Source: JAWWPY01 sp036394075
GTDB lineage: Bacteria > Actinomycetota > Actinomycetes > Streptosporangiales > Streptosporangiaceae
Assembly: GCA_036394075.1 (NCBI GenBank)
Contig: DASWFT010000404.1
Span: 1 to 14,610 of the forward strand
Length of the DNA stretch: 14,610 bases
Direction: 5' to 3'
Within the stretch, counting starts at the first letter, position 1, and every line of letters begins with the position of its first letter. The notes under the pieces were generated by a model. That model made no database searches and was not told the DNA's origin. It was given only the letters and a program-made list of their open reading frames with translations. Made by a program: the position numbers and the translations under genes. This document shows positions 13,995 to 14,610 of this stretch, one piece after another.

Positions 13995-14411
13995 ATGCGA
14001 GCACTCGTCATGTTGTTCATGTTCCTGACCGCAGGTGTGGTGGGCTGCGGCCAGATCGGCTCCGGCGGCACTCCGGCATCTGCCCGGCACCCAGAGCACG
14101 ACGGCTCGTCCGGCATACAGGGAACGGTCACGGTGGACATCGGCTGCCCGCACGTCACCGGGGCTTCCTGCCCGAGGACGCCGCTGCGCGCGCGCCTCGT
14201 TATCCGCCCAGCCGGACCGGACCGCCCGGCGGTCAGCGCGCGCAGTGGCCCGGACGGCCGGTTCCGGGTACCGCTCGCGCCGGGCCGCTACACGATCCAG
14301 CCGCTGAACATCGACGGCGCGCCGGTGCCGACCGCTTTCCCGGTCAGCGTCACCGTCCACCCCGGCATCTGGACGACCCTCCCGGTCGAGTTCGACTCCG
14401 GCATCCGCTGA
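13995..14411 (+). CDS. small lipoprotein with transthyretin-like (carboxypeptidase regulatory-like) domain
   Basis: A 138-residue exported lipoprotein of unknown role. Residues 1-17 form a lipoprotein signal peptide with lipobox V-V-G-C, C18 being the lipidated cysteine. After a flexible Gly/Ser linker (19-40) comes one Ig-like domain: GIQGTVTV (40-47), then LRARLVIRP (65-72), GPDGRFRVPLAPGRYTIQPL (85-104) and a last strand VTVHPG. The G.V...G.F...L.PG.Y pattern is that of prealbumin-like domains in cell-surface proteins. The motif near the N-terminus C-P-H-V...C-P may form a disulfide (C51, C59). The ATG at 13995 has no good ribosome site; an in-frame GTG at 13911 lies before the terminator hairpin and would spoil the signal peptide, so I keep the ATG. 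Its proximity to the upstream secreted protein suggests, but does not prove, a shared task. Confidence 0.7.
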   Translation: MRALVMLFMFLTAGVVGCGQIGSGGTPASARHPEHDGSSGIQGTVTVDIGCPHVTGASCPRTPLRARLVIRPAGPDRPAVSARSGPDGRFRVPLAPGRYTIQPLNIDGAPVPTAFPVSVTVHPGIWTTLPVEFDSGIR

Positions 14412-14415
14412 GGCA

Positions 14416-14444
14416 TCCTCGGCCGGGTCAGCCGTGGCCGAGGA
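14416..14444. terminator. hairpin between convergent lipoprotein and aldo/keto reductase genes
   Basis: TCCTCGGCC (14416-14424) and GGCCGAGGA (14436-14444) form a perfect 9-bp stem with an 11-base loop. It follows the lipoprotein stop codon by four bases and overlaps the last codons of the reductase gene on the other strand. Confidence 0.65.
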
Positions 14445-14610
14445 CCGGGTGCGGGACGTAGGGCTCCTCCAGGCGGCGCATTTCGTCCTCGCTGAGCTCG
14501 AGCTTCTCGGCCGCGAGCGCGTCCTCGATATGCAAAACCTTGGTCGCGCCCACGATCGGCGCGGTCACACCGGGGCGGTGCAGCAGCCAGGCCAGTGCCA
14601 CCTGGGCGGG
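14428..14610 (-). CDS. aldo/keto reductase (C-terminal end, partial)
   Basis: The minus strand is open from the window edge to the TGA at 14430-14428, giving the last 60 residues of a NADPH-dependent aldo/keto reductase. The pattern PAQVALAWLLHRPGVTAPIV followed by GATKVLHIEDALAA is the conserved C-terminal barrel helix, strand and nucleotide-phosphate-binding loop (G-A-T-K, then the L..N/D..A helix) of the family. The ending L-E-L-S-E-D-E-M-R-R-L-E-E-P-Y is also typical, of the tas/YhdN-like subfamily. Substrate cannot be told from this end. The 5' part lies beyond the window. Confidence 0.88.
   Translation of the reverse strand, partial: PAQVALAWLLHRPGVTAPIVGATKVLHIEDALAAEKLELSEDEMRRLEEPYVPHPVLGHG

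Noticed and set aside
1..14610. CRISPR arrays, tRNA genes, transposases, phage or conjugation genes
   Set aside because: No regularly spaced repeats, no cloverleaf with CCA-type end, and no mobile-element protein motifs were seen on either strand.

Overview
The window reads as chromosomal DNA of a high-GC, spore-former-type actinobacterium (Streptomyces, Streptosporangiales, Catenulispora or a relative). Grounds are the strong G/C bias at third codon positions, GTG and TTG starts, GGAGG-type ribosome sites, terminator hairpins without a T-tract, and typical gene families (FCD-type GntR regulator, MMPL exporter with a divergent TetR, discoidin-containing secreted glucanase). I cannot name the genus. 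There is no tRNA, rRNA, CRISPR array, insertion sequence or phage gene.

Layout, left to right. Positions 2-340 hold the 3' end of an amidohydrolase of the fuconolactonase type, convergent with a FadR/FCD-type GntR regulator (477-1148, minus). After a 387-base gap comes a 753-residue RecQ-type helicase (1536-3797, plus) whose C-terminus carries a phosphoribosyltransferase-like motif. Between the helicase and the next gene lies a fragment of a GH71/GH99-like secreted protein (3810-3962, minus), the remnant of a lost gene, overlapped by a strong hairpin.

Positions 3977-8295 (minus) encode one very large secreted glycan-degrading protein split in two by an apparent one-base deletion. It has a signal peptide, two tandem discoidin domains, two FN3 domains (the second broken by the frameshift), a third discoidin domain, two CARDB-like domains, a carbohydrate-binding-like domain and a right-handed beta-helix with the Asp...Asp-Asp pattern of GH87 alpha-1,3-glucanases. 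Upstream is an AT-rich regulatory stretch and a short orphan 3' gene fragment (8480-8641, plus).

Positions 8696-10885 (minus) encode an MMPL/RND-type exporter. It is divergent from a TetR/WHG regulator (11014-11736, plus) across a 128-base spacer rich in inverted repeats, a classic regulator/efflux pair. A gene-poor stretch of about 490 bases with several hairpins follows. Then come a secreted protein with a putative beta-propeller fold (12226-13899), a strong terminator, a small lipoprotein with a transthyretin-like domain (13995-14411), and the 3' end of a convergent aldo/keto reductase (14428-14610, minus).

No multi-gene system that I would call new is visible. The most interesting items are the helicase with the phosphoribosyltransferase-like tail, the frameshifted glucanase next to a second decayed glycosidase, the repeated CGTGAAA boxes, and the hairpin-rich leader before the secreted protein.
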